A DNA stretch of 64,000 nt from the NCBI GenBank assembly GCA_963691655.1, contig OY829328.1:34801890-34865889 (forward strand), in the 5' to 3' direction. Position 1 is the first letter of the stretch. Each line of letters begins with the position of its first letter. The DNA comes from Toxonevra muliebris (lineage: Eukaryota; Arthropoda; Insecta; Diptera; Pallopteridae). The position numbers and the translations under genes are program-made. Under the pieces are notes generated by a model. That model was given only the letters and a program-made list of their open reading frames with translations, made no database searches and had not been told where the DNA came from. This document shows, piece after piece, positions 25,501-36,057 of the stretch.

Positions 25501-28500
25501 CGCCATTTGCTGCTATTAATAGTTGATTATAATATACGCGTATATGCTAAAGATTAGAACTTTTGTCTTAGCAACTTCTGTCTCTTATTAGTGAAGTTTT
25601 GTATATATACAATATTTTTTATTAAATTGCATATGAAATATTGTTTTACTTTTAACTAGCTTTAATAGTAGCATTATTCAAGCACTTAATTAACGGGTAA
25701 AACTAGATTATTGTTTTTAGTAATTGCCAGAAAAATGAAAACACAAAAATCTAGTAGGTACCCTAAAGAAATTTAACAGAACGTCTTTGCTATATATAAT
25801 ATAATTAGGTGCTCAAAAAACGAAACAAAACTCGAAAAATATTCGATTTGATTACGCATTTGAAATTCTGGGAACTGAAAGAAATATGTGCATACTACTA
25901 ATTTGAATTATAGTGTGCATACATACATATTCCAATGAAACGTCCAATTTGAGTGAAACCTTATAAGTAGCTAAGAGCATAAGAATCATGAAGATGAAAT
26001 GAAAAACAAAACAAACATTTAATATGCTAATTAAAATATATTTACGTATTTGTTTCAGATTTGTTTACGTAAGCGCTTCTATGAAAAAAAAAAACACATC
26101 AAATGCAGCCGATACATTCAAATTTTCAGCTTCAGTTTTTTATTAAACAAGATATCTGTGGTCAAAAGCAGTAATCGTTTAAGTATGGAATTCTCATTTC
26201 GAGTTAACACGGTTTCATATTTCGTAACTTTTGTTTTAAAAAACATAGAAATTCGGGGGCCAAGTTGACTTAAGCTATTATTTCTTTTCACCACAGATAT
26301 GTAGTATGAATAATATATTGTTCGATTAACATTGAGAGAGTGGTATGGCAATGCAATGTACATTTCACCACTTTTCTCCCCCAGAATTTAATAGTGGGAA
26401 GTCATCTCAGAGAGTAAGTGCCCAAAACAGCTGTTCAGTATCACAATTTGGTTGAGAAATAAGCCTGAACAAGGTAAAATCATGAATAAGATGATAACGA
26501 GATTATAAGAATTTCACCTTGCCAAAACAGGACATCTTTGTTGTTGCGTCACATACCATTAAATGTCAAAATCAGCGGTACAACAAAGCATATCTGCTTT
26601 TGCGGCCATAATGGCGGCAGCAATGAATGTAAAAATGGAGAAAAAATGTAAACAAACAATCAAAAGTAAACAATGATTTTGACAGCCTATGGTATTGACC
26701 ACGAAGAGGGAAGAAGAATGGGTTGCTGGTAACTTCACCTGTTACAAATTCACCTTGAGCCCGAATTCATAAGAGAATGAGGATGGTGCAAGAAAACTAA
26801 TGAAAACCACATCAGGAGAATAAATTTAAAATCGGATTGTTCTGGCGATAGTTTATGTAAGTGTTGTCTAAATTGCTTTATTAGTTTCATGGCAAGGTGG
26901 TGACATGACAACACATGAATAATTAAAATGATATGCTGAAAGAAATATTCGACGTCATATTCTCAATTTTGCAATTATTGTGGTTGGAATAACGCTTAAC
27001 CAACATAAACAATTTAAAAATCACTAATCTATATGCAAACTTTTAAGAAAGATAAAATATATTAAAACAAAATAATTGTTTACTAATGCTTGGTTTTCAT
27101 TATGTCAAATTCAGTCATATTTACCAGTATGTTGGCAAATTTCATATGGGAAATTCGCTCTTTCTATCTCTTTGACAGGGAATACGACATAGTGAAAACC
27201 AAGCATAAGGCGTATGAGTAACGCTCGTATCTATACAGTTTTTCGCGGTAGTATACCGTTTTTTCAACTCAAAAACCGCATACCGCTTTTTTTTTTACCA
27301 AAATACCGCGTTTATACTAAGAAAAAAACATACAATTTTTGAACGCTAGGAAATTCAAATTTATCAATCGCAATGCAAAACGTCTGAGAAAACAATGGCA
27401 ACTCGTTGCGAGTATACTTTTGAAAGAAGTGGAAACATTGAAGGCGATTCTTATCGTCAAATGTAACTTGAAATATCCATGCGTTGATTTCTATAAATAC
27501 TTCATAATAAAGCCGGAATCGCTTCGTTAAATTTCTTCCAAGCACAAATTCAATACAACTACAGAAGGAGATATAAAAATGGAGAACGAAGACGATAAAG
27601 ATGATGAATAAATGGCTTTCCTTGATAATTCTCATTGAAAAAAATTCATACCGCGAAATATAGTTTTTTTTCAAATCGATTTAGTTTTTTAAAAGTTTTT
27701 GGTAGAAATATACAGTTTTTGGTTCGAAAAAAGATACGAGCGTTACGTATGAGTGATAATACTTTCGAGAATAACAAAAAATTTTAATTTAATTAGCAAC
27801 TTATAAAATTTTCTAAAAAAAAAATGTGAATACTTTGAATTTAATAGTAAAGAAGACATAATGATGCAATTTGATTTGATTTTTAATATTTTTGCACCAA
27901 AACAAGTAGCAGCTACAATACACTAGTAGGAACCATTTTCAATGTAAGTTAATAACCCACAAAACAAACGGGATTGTAGCAGTTCAAGTTGATTTCCAGA
28001 TATACATACATATGTATATTTTGTAACTGGTAGTAGTTGTAAATATGTACATAAAAATGTATAAAATTGTATTTATATTCGTGCGCGTGTTTATATGGAG
28101 TGCTCGATGACTCATTCATCATACAACCAACACAAGTGTGAAAATATTGCGGACATGGCAACAAGCGTATGAAAAGATACACTAAGCACAAAATTTTATT
28201 GGATATTGAAAAATTACAAAAATTGAAGTAAATGTATGTAGGTATGTGAAAAAATCCCAAAATCCATAACAACAATAACCGTCACACTGTTGTCACGTGA
28301 GTTTGCTGTGCATACACAAGCTCACATATAAAATAAACGAGAAATAAAAACAAGTTTTTTTGTAGCAAAAAAAATGGCTATGAGTTGATGAGGCGGCAAG
28401 CATTCGTTCTCGGTTGTAGTAAAAGTAAGAGATACGAATACAAATGACCTCACTCTTTTCAAAAATGATTGTGTATTTGTATGTGTGAATGCGTTTTTTC

Positions 28501-31312
28501 TATTAAGCAGAACAGCTGATATATGCTTTAATTTAGCTGTACGCATTTCGTATATTGTACAAGATGTTGAAGAGATACATATTTCTTGAATTTTCTGCAA
28601 ATCGAAAATTTCAATTCTTTTTACCTTACCTTTTGTATTCTTTTGTGTTACGTTATTATGTTTTTTTTTTAGCTTTTACTTTCTACGAATTAATTGCTTA
28701 AATGTGGCATGATTTCATGTTTATCTTTCTTAAATATTATTGTTAATACTCGGAAATAAAAGTAATTTTTCAAATACGAAACAATTTTTATTTTCACTTA
28801 AAAGATAATGAATGTTTGTATGTACATTCATTTAGCAAAAAAATTGCCTTGAAAATATTTAGATTTTCTTCCTGAATTGCGTTTAATATAAAATACAAGA
28901 TAATATAAAATCTATTTCAAGTGCGTTTATTTATATAAATCGAAGCGACAAATATGCATAAGACCAATATGAGAGAGAGAGAGAGGAAGAAAAGCGAAAA
29001 CATCTTAATCTTAAACGGAAGTAGACAACAAAAACTAATAGTTCTCATATCGTAAATACATATCGCTCATTTACTAAAAGATTGCCATAACTCAAAAAAC
29101 GCGATTTTGCAGAAAACGCATTTAAATTTTTCAAATGACTCCCACTTTGCAGAAAAAAGAAGAAATCTTATAGATCTCACGCGCTGAGTATACACGATAT
29201 TAAACTGCCACTTTAATCAATATTACAGGTGGAATCTAAATAATTTCAAATTTACAAAGTTTTGTGTCTAATTCCACTCAAAATTGATGAAATTTTTTAA
29301 GTTCGGAAGGATTTTAAAAGCACAACAATAAATAATTTCCAAATTCAATTGCATTGAGTTTCTTGTAATTAATTTCTAAAACTAAAATTATAAAATTCCA
29401 ATTAACTATTGAATGCGTAAAAAATTGGTTTGTTTTAATACGTTATCTTTGGTAAACAAATATAGCAAATTCTTAACACATAATAATAATAGGATTTAGT
29501 GTTACAATAAATAAGAACAACAACAGTACTGAATACCAATAACATCAATAACGTTAGCAATTTAGCAGTAAACAAGCATATATTGATCTGCTGATCATAA
29601 GTTCAAAATAAATATGCTAATTTAATTAAAATTGTTTGTTTTGCACCAAAACATCAATACAGAATGCAGTGAAAAGAATAAAATGATTATAGCTTTTAAT
29701 CGGAACAATTACGAAATTTACACCGATTTTTATTATTTATTTGGGTTAGCTAAAATCACATAAATATACAGACAGCACTCAAGACATGCCATTTATTATA
29801 ATGGCAAATGTGTGTAGTACAAGCTCAGCAAAAAATATTATAGTGTTTATTTAAAAAATAAAACCAAACAAAGGGTTCCCTTCTGCTACTCATATTTACA
29901 TTTCCATAGAAATACTAAACTTAGTGTGTATGTCATATCATAAAAAGCCTTTGGTTGAAACTTCTTTATTGCCAGCCACTCTAATTCCTCTAATTCACTT
30001 GCAAGCACTGCCAGTATTGTCATACTTAATAAATGGAATATTTTGTCAGATCAGCATTATTTGTGCAATAAAATTTTCCACAGACATTGTAAAGTCACGT
30101 GTTGAACGCATGATAAAAAAAATACAATTTTCTTTGCAATTGTACAATTTTTGGGATGCATAAAATGTATCACATACATACTTAAATATATGTATATTTC
30201 CACACTATTGTATAATAGCAAATAAAGCACAATACAATGCAACAATTCCAATACAATTTATTTGCACTTTGACTGTCTGAGTGTGGACGTTGTCGTGTCT
30301 AATGAATATTTTTATATGAATGGCACATGTGTGAAGGCAATAGTGAATATTACTACATATTTATAAATTTGAGTACAATAACACTTTATTATTCTACAAT
30401 TAGGAATTAACAAACTTTTCCGATGATAAGAATTCAGACAGCTGGCTTTTAGTTTCTATAGGAATGCGTTCATACTTAATAAATAAAGAGCTAAGGGAAT
30501 ACAGTGTACGCTCGGAATTCTTAAGTTCGGAAATCTTAGTTGGCCAGCAAACTTAAGCAATTTTTGACTTGTATGTAACTTCCTAAAATCTTAAGATTTG
30601 ACTTAAGTTTTCTAAGTAGGTTTGGAATTAACTTTAATTCGATTGTCCTTTTCGGTTTTAGTGCTTTTACCTAGTAAAATGCTTCTGTGTACAACGTACA
30701 TAATGTAAATGCATGTTACATTCTTATGCATGTATGTATTTCTAAAATATTTGAAGCTTATAATTATTTAAAACTATGAAACTTAAAAAAAAAAAAAAAT
30801 AATAATAAATGCAACACCGATTTCAAATCATAATTTATTGTCGAAGTTTCGGTATTTTCAAGGCTTTTTTGGAACCTGAAGGAATTATCTAATTTTAAAA
30901 ATCTGTTTCCATCTCGATCTGAAGAAACATTACTATTCTGTCACTTTATAATTTGACGCCACTTTTGGGGTAGTTCTCCGCGCCCCCCCCCCTCCCAAAA
31001 AAAATGCCCCTTTATTTGCTCAAAGTCAGTCAAGTCATAAATAAACCAATCTACACAAAGCTTGATGAGAAAAGAAATGCATAAAGTTTTAAACTTACCG
31101 GCAAAACGAATCTTAATTAAATCCAATGGATGCAATATCAATGTGGACGTTACTCCACCTGAAATTCCAGCAACCAAATGCTCATATTTCAAATGAGAAA
31201 ATAAATTAAATTTGCCAACGACTTTGCTGGATTTTGAATTCATGACTGACATATTTCCCGTCTTTTTTTCTATTCCGTTCTGATGCTCCTCTGAGGTTGT
31301 GCTAGACTTCAT
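19437..31312 (-). CDS. CG8026: Mitochondrial folate/FAD carrier, SLC25A32 family (gene span, two C-terminal isoforms)
   Basis: Mitochondrial carrier family protein, expected in the inner mitochondrial membrane. Orthologues (human SLC25A32, fly CG8026) carry folate and/or FAD into the matrix. Joining the exons gives three carrier repeats with signature motifs PLDLIK (residues 62-67), PIWVVK (162-167, with the Trp usual for this subfamily) and PYQVIR (271-276). Conserved blocks include [15 protein letters not shown] and RLPID-like KLPIDTKL. The start at ATG 31312 is the first ATG after an in-frame TAG. Introns: 7251, 74, 81 and 1407 bp, plus 2013 bp to a distal exon. Reading through exon 5 gives 332 aa. 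Using the internal donor at 21607/21606 gives 349 aa with a more canonical C-terminus ([20 protein letters not shown]). All junctions are GT-AG and in frame. There are no frameshifts. Confidence 0.95.
19594..21606 (-). other. CG8026: CG8026 intron 5 / 3' UTR of the short isoform
   Basis: In the long isoform this 2013-bp stretch is an intron. In the short isoform the part below 21501 is 3' UTR. It is AT-rich, and no other exon or repeat family was recognised. Confidence 0.7.
21501..21752 (-). CDS. CG8026: CG8026/SLC25A32 exon 5, read-through form (proximal C-terminus)
   Basis: The exon starts at 21752 after TATTTCAG. It encodes [20 protein letters not shown], the third signature [23 protein letters not shown], then [20 protein letters not shown] and WEKLTN before TAA (21501-21503). 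A donor, TGGAG|GTACGA, lies inside it at 21607/21606. Reading through yields the 332-aa form; splicing yields a 146-bp exon joined to 19593. The read-through tail keeps the GFYKGL block and a hydrophobic sixth helix, so it looks functional rather than intronic. Confidence 0.85.
   Translation of the reverse strand, partial: ATSEYLAFAAISKLIAAATTYPYQVIRARLQDHHHNYNGTWDCIKQTWRYERMRGFYKGLVPYLVHVTPNICMVMLIWEKLTN
21753..23159 (-). other. CG8026: CG8026 intron 4 (1407 bp)
   Basis: The intron runs from donor GTAAGTTT at 23159 to acceptor TTTCAG at 21753. It is AT-rich with several A- and T-runs. Nothing else is supported. Confidence 0.85.
23160..23273 (-). CDS. CG8026: CG8026/SLC25A32 coding exon 4
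   Basis: The 114-bp exon (38 codons, phase 0 at both ends) encodes [20 protein letters not shown] and [12 protein letters not shown], which is close to the Drosophila protein. Acceptor TTTTTAG, donor GTAAGTTT. Confidence 0.95.
23355..23619 (-). CDS. CG8026: CG8026/SLC25A32 coding exon 3
   Basis: The 265-bp exon encodes repeat 2, with [20 protein letters not shown], the [17 protein letters not shown] signature and [10 protein letters not shown]. It ends AGA|GTAAGT in phase 0. The insertion of Ala/Ser residues after LQYGAEEA is a variable matrix loop. Confidence 0.95.
23694..23847 (-). CDS. CG8026: CG8026/SLC25A32 coding exon 2
   Basis: The 154-bp exon encodes [20 protein letters not shown], a ...GVRGLYKG block and [14 protein letters not shown], the conserved matrix loop and second transmembrane helix of carrier repeat 1. 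Acceptor ACAG and donor GTAAGT are both present. Phases match exons 1 and 3. Confidence 0.95.
26155..26297. mobile_element. Tc1/mariner-like MITE (TCTGTGGTCA termini), copy 2
   Basis: The 143-bp element has ends TCTGTGGTCAAAAGCA and ...CTTTTCACCACAGA, flanked by TA on both sides. It is the same family as 5256-5505 but shorter. It lies in intron 1 of the carrier gene and has no coding potential. Confidence 0.7.
26631..26740. repeat. Dispersed repeat shared with 35949-36057 (opposite orientation)
   Basis: About 110 bp (AAACAATCAAAAGTAAACAA, TTTTGACAG, GTTGCTGGTAACTTCACCT) matches the reverse complement of 35949-36057 with scattered differences. It is probably part of a larger, unrecognised MITE. 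Confidence 0.6.
27086..27206. mobile_element. Small MITE with ATGCTTGGTTTTCA termini
   Basis: The 121-bp element starts ATGCTTGGTTTTCATTATGTC and ends GACATAGTGAAAACCAAGCAT, a 21-bp inverted repeat with one mismatch. It abuts the next MITE (27219) with only 12 bp between. The target duplication is unclear. Confidence 0.7.
27219..27745. mobile_element. hAT-like MITE with perfect 8-bp target duplication
   Basis: The 527-bp element starts TAACGCTCGTATCT and ends AGATACGAGCGTTA, an exact 14-bp inverted repeat. It is flanked by CGTATGAG at 27211-27218 and 27746-27753. The interior has further inverted GCGGTAT-type motifs. Overlapping open frames on both strands have no recognisable homology and are by-products. 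The insertion lies in intron 1 of the carrier gene. Confidence 0.85.
31099..31312 (-). CDS. CG8026: CG8026/SLC25A32 coding exon 1
   Basis: Encodes residues 1-71 and one base of the next codon: a hydrophilic N-terminus, then [20 protein letters not shown] and the first carrier signature PLDLIK. It ends GCCG|GTAAGTTT. An upstream TTG (31315) is in frame, but the first ATG is at 31312 and an in-frame TAG lies a few codons above it. Confidence 0.93.
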
Positions 31313-32443
31313 CAATTTTACTTGTGCACTTCTTGAATCTTTCTATTGATACTTTGTACTTTTTCTTGCTTAGCGAATGGTTTTGCGTGAAGCTTCTTAT
31401 TTTTCTTCCGTTTTTACTTTGTATTATTGTTATTAACAATTTTGCTTTAATTTATATGCAGCAGATTTTTTTTCTATTTAAGTTCAAAACTTAGTTTAGT
31501 TTTGCATTTGTTTTAATTCTTTCTGTTATTCGACATACTAAAATTTATTTTTCTACTAAATTTATAGTTGTAGCAACTCTTTGGTTGTTTGTATGTAATT
31601 TGTAATTTAATTACCAAAAACAAGAAAAAATTTTAAAATGTACAAATCCAAATCAAAGAAATTCTTTGTTTTTAGTACAAATCTCTTTTGCTAAACTATC
31701 GCAAACGAATTTACTTTTGTTTTTATTATTATCCAAAAAGCTTCCAGTGCTGGTGGTCTCAGTAGAAACTTTTCTTAGGGCATTTGTAGTTGTGGTCCTG
31801 CACAACATCTTTTTAGGATGTAAATTTTTAAATCGATCTTTGCAATATCCAATTGGCAAATAATTTATTTTCGTTTTTAAGTCGCTTTTCTCGGGTACGT
31901 ACTGTACTGTATACTGCTTTGCTTTTGCAAGTTTTCGAGCATGTGCGGTGTGTCTGTAGAACGATATGATGAAATTCCTTTTGGCAGTTAAATCATTCGC
32001 CTATCTGGTGCAGCGAGATAGCTTTATTAGTACTTTTCTGTTGCAATTTAAATGGTTTTAATTTATGCAATTAAATTCCTTTGATAAGTTTGTTGATCCT
32101 TTTTTTCTATTCTCACTTATGTAATTTTCTCTTCCTTTACTTTTCGTTGATTACGTTGCTTTAATTTATCTTACTTTTTTGTATTTAATTTTCAGCTATT
32201 CCACGATTCTTTATTTTATAACCTTTTTAGACTTTTCTAATAATTTCTTCTATTTTTTAACTTTTTCTTTTGTTCACAATGAATGAAATGAGGGTACACA
32301 CACGTTCTCCCCACAAAACTATCAAAAATGGAATGACCAATGAATTCCATTTCGAAAGAAGCGATGAATACAGGGCGCCATGGTTGTGATTTTAGTAGCA
32401 GAAAAGTGAAATTAACTTTTTTTTTTTAAATATACAATAAGCC
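31313..32443. other. Upstream region of the carrier gene
   Basis: T-rich 5' flank of CG8026, presumably including its promoter and 5' UTR. No core promoter motif is clear enough to place. Confidence 0.4.
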
Positions 32444-34268
32444 CAGTGTTGCTTCTCGAAATTTTCTGCCCTACCAAATTGGTCCCAAAAAGCTACCAAA
32501 ATTATTTGTAACCTACCAAAATTTCTCAAGTTGAAAAACAGCGTTTTGCAGCATTTATTGACATTAGATATTATATAAAAAATGTATATATTTTAAAGGC
32601 ACAGCGTGTGTTTACAAACAAAAGGTGTTTAAAAAATAAACATATATCTTTGAGATCAGTTTTACATATGTTACATATGCATTTTAGGTGGTTCAAGCTC
32701 ACTACAAAACAAAAAGTCTGTTTATATATAACTTCAAATAACGAAATTAACATAAACTTAAGTCCCTGACTTTGAAAATTAACCTCTATATTTAATTTTC
32801 ATAGTTTCTTAAAGACTATCATGAACTGATCGAATTGGACCCGTTCAAAAAAAATGACACCTAGAATCATTTTCTCACAAACACACATACTCTCTCATGT
32901 ACTGGGCTTTCAAATAACGAACTGTTATGCAGACTAGCTACAACAACAACATAAGTATATAGAACGGTAGTGGTACTTTTTTCAATATCTCTATTCAGTG
33001 AAGATATTTGGAATCAAATCTATAATTCTGGGTTATGATTTCAAATATTAGTAGTTTATATAGAATATTGAAAGATTAAGAACTATCACTAAGATCACTG
33101 AATTGTGGCGGATACCGAAACGGCCGTATGATTTGCCTGTCTCTATATACATTGTTGTTGTGAAAACTACATTTGTTCATTAAGTCTGTGTTTACATATA
33201 ACTTCAAATAACAAAAAGTTGTTGCAACACGTACTAAACAAAATTTCATTTTTAGGTGGGTGAAGATTTTTTTTCTTGAGGCACCTTAAAGTACATATCT
33301 GAAAAATTCACAATAATTTTTATATATGATAAATATGATTAAAAATAGATAATTGTTAATTAAAATAATTTAGTTGCTACTCAAATCTTTCTTGGCTGAC
33401 CATACATAGTGCGAATCGTTGTTTTTAACAAGTTCTTTACAAAGCATTATACTATTAGTTGTGCTTATTTCTTAACTTTGTTTTTCTTAACAAAAGCGTC
33501 GAAAATTTTCGTTCTGCTGCTGCAGAGTTTTGTGGTAGCGAAATTAAATTAAAAATAAAGTTAGCGAGATCGGTGAAACCCTTTTCATTCAATCCATTTT
33601 GAATTGATAATACATATTCCTAAAATGCATCAATATCAAAATCTATTGAGAGATTTGTGTCGCTTATCCTCAAAAAGTTCCACTGTGTGGTAATGAAATC
33701 GGGGTCACAGTCTACGAGATTGGGAAATTTTAAATATTGATAAATGATAAATCATCATTGGAAAGCACTTTGGCTGGTGTAATTATTTGCAAAAGTTTTA
33801 TGTCCTCGCGTTCCAAACCAAATTTCAAATTAAGTTAGTTTAAAAATTCAATATAAAAACTTAGTATTTTGGTTTTAGATTCAATTATTTCATTAGCATT
33901 TAAAAATTAGCATCCATAAAAATTTCGGCTTTTGTTCCGATAAAACTTTTTGAGTTTCCAATATGATTATTTGCACGTTTATAATCAATATCGATGTTGT
34001 TTTTTATAAAGTTACTTAAAAATTTGATGCACATACACATTTTGGTAAAGACAGGGCTAGCAAAAGTTTATGTAAGACACATACTTTACAAATTTACTAG
34101 CAAAGAATGCACCAACAAATAAAAAAATATTTTCTTCTTCTAGTGAAAAATAAAAAAACAAATATTCTATTTCCATAAAATATCAATTCTGCCAAAAGTT
34201 ATCAAAATTAAATTTAACCTACCAAGAGGAAAAAAACGTACCAAATTTGGCCCAAAACGGCAACGCTG
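32444..34268 (-). mobile_element. Decayed hAT element
   Basis: The left end CAGTGTTGC (32444) and right end GCAACGCTG (34268) are imperfect inverted hAT-type termini, with a subterminal CTACCAAA motif repeated at both ends. The flanks AATAAGCC and AATAGAGC are at best a damaged 8-bp duplication. The interior codes, on the minus strand, for a hAT transposase C-terminal fragment (separate entry). Confidence 0.65.
33455..33835 (-). pseudogene. hAT transposase C-terminal fragment (dimerisation region), broken
   Basis: On the minus strand one frame reads IFNLISLPQNSAAAERKFST and LLLRKTKLRNKH before a stop (about 33541-33455). This is the conserved LPxSSAAxERxFS...KTKLRN block of hAT transposases. 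Upstream, about 33830-33740, another piece reads EREDIKLLQIITPAKVLSND. Stops and shifts separate them, and the catalytic N-terminal part is not recognisable. Confidence 0.75.
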
Positions 34269-35948
34269 AATAGAGCAGTGCTGCAAAGTAGGTATCTTTT
34301 TCCGATTTTTTCAAAGTTACATTAGGTAGAATTGGGCCATTTAAGGTACAATTTGTTATTGGCTGAAAAAATTTTGAACCTAAATTACAAAAAAAAAAAA
34401 AAAAAAATATTTTGTAAAAGTAAGTATCTATTTAAATTGAACTTGCCAAAGTACTGTATTGGTTAATTCCAACGCTTACAGCTTTGTTATTGCTATTTAT
34501 AAAGGATAACATTACACAAAAATAATTTTCCAATTCGAATGCAATGAGAAACAACGAAAATAAGTATAAAGAATAAGTAGTTGTGAAGGTTAATTTCACC
34601 ATCTCTATTCAGTGAACAAATTGTCATTTATTCAGAAATTTTGGATTACGATTTCAAATTTAAGTAACTCACATAGGATGCTGAAATAGAAACAAAGAAC
34701 TAAGATCACTGATAAGACGAACGTTCATTAAGCCTGATAAAACCAATAAAATTAAAAATAAATGATCGCTACAATGTAAAAATTAACATCTAAACTTCAT
34801 TTTCATAATCTTTAAACACATCTAATGATGTTTATTGGTGGGAAAGAGGGTAAAAGTCATAAGAATTTTAGAAATTAAGAAATTTTTTTTTTAAATGTGT
34901 TCATTTAGTCAAAACTTCTTATGACAATCTCCTATTGTCCCGTATACCACATAGTGCTGTTATTCGTACGATTTCCACCCCAAAAAAAGATAACATTTGT
35001 TTAGTTTTGTAGGACTTATATTGGGATCACAAGGCTCTTGATGTGGTGTAAGTTGCTAAGCCTCTCCATTTGAAGTCAGTTGTTGTAGGATGTATGAGAA
35101 AATTTCTCTCTTAACGAAATTTAAGAGAGTTAGAACCCGTCCCAACTGAGATATGTTCAGACTTTGACCCTACGAATAAATGTTAACCTATTTAAAAAGT
35201 TATTTTTGCATTGTATAACAGAGCTGTAAGCTTTGAAACAAATTTTGGCTGAAAAATTTTAAAAAATGGATATCAGATTTAAAAATCTATTTTCTCCTTA
35301 TGTTCATCCAGATGAGGAAAAACTTTTCTTCGCTTTACATTTCGATTTGTCGTATTTTTTTGTGATCAATATTGTGATTCACTGTATATGTGGTGCAACA
35401 ATTTAACCTTAATTAAATGTAAAGAAATTAACTGCTGTTATTTCAATACTAATAATTTTATGGAATATAAAGAGAGCATTGATCTCAAAGAGAATGAATT
35501 ACAATTACTATAGCGTTTTAATTTTTTGTTATGTTTCGCTAAGAGGCTAAGAGGTCTATGCGTGGCTTCGGCCAGCCAGTATTACCTAACTTAACATTTA
35601 AATGGAAATAAAATTTCTTACAAAAACAATGAACCAATGAAGTATACTATTTTAGATACATCCACGCTTATTTAGGTACAAATTTTTTAGTAAATTAGGT
35701 ACAATTTGAATTTTAAATTTCACTTGCAAGAACTTTCAGCTGCCGAAAAAAAGAGCTGTCAAAAAACTAAATGTCAACAAGAGTGTATTTTATAAATTTT
35801 AGTGAATTTGTTGTGGTTTTTTAATAGAAATAAGTGGAAAAAGAAATACTAATGGTTTTGTGGAGATGTAAGTATGTAAGCAGCACATCATGATTTCAAC
35901 ATGATGTGCTGCTTATTTGAAAGTTTGTACTCAAGATGAATTTATACC
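34269..35948. other. Non-coding stretch with a degenerate repeat pair
   Basis: A segment at about 34598-34735 (ATCTCTATTCAGTGAA... AAGATCACTGA ... GTTCATTAAG) resembles 32985-33190 in the same orientation. No genes seen. Confidence 0.45.
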
Positions 35949-36057
35949 AGGTGAAGTCACCAGCAACTTATTCTGCTTCTTTCTTTGTGGTCCATAACAT
36001 CCGCTGTCAAAATCATTGTTTACTTTTGATTATTTGTTTACGCTTTTTCTCCATTTT
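35949..36057. repeat. Dispersed repeat shared with 26631-26740
   Basis: Starts AGGTGAAGTCACCAGCAAC and contains AATCATTGTTTACTTTTGAT. It is the reverse complement of the copy in intron 1 of the carrier gene, with scattered differences. Confidence 0.6.

Larger units (their letters stand above)
23848..31098 (-). other. CG8026: CG8026 intron 1 (7.25 kb)
   Basis: The intron runs from donor GTAAGTTT at 31098 to acceptor TTTGTTACAG at 23848. It contains MITEs at 26155-26297, 27086-27206 and 27219-27745, a dispersed repeat at 26631-26740, (GA)n runs near 24226-24241 and 28972-28985, and otherwise AT-rich sequence without recognised exons. Confidence 0.9.

Noticed and set aside
31315..31315. Start of the carrier at the TTG codon one position before the ATG
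   Set aside because: Nuclear insect genes use ATG; the ATG at 31312 is the first one after an in-frame stop.
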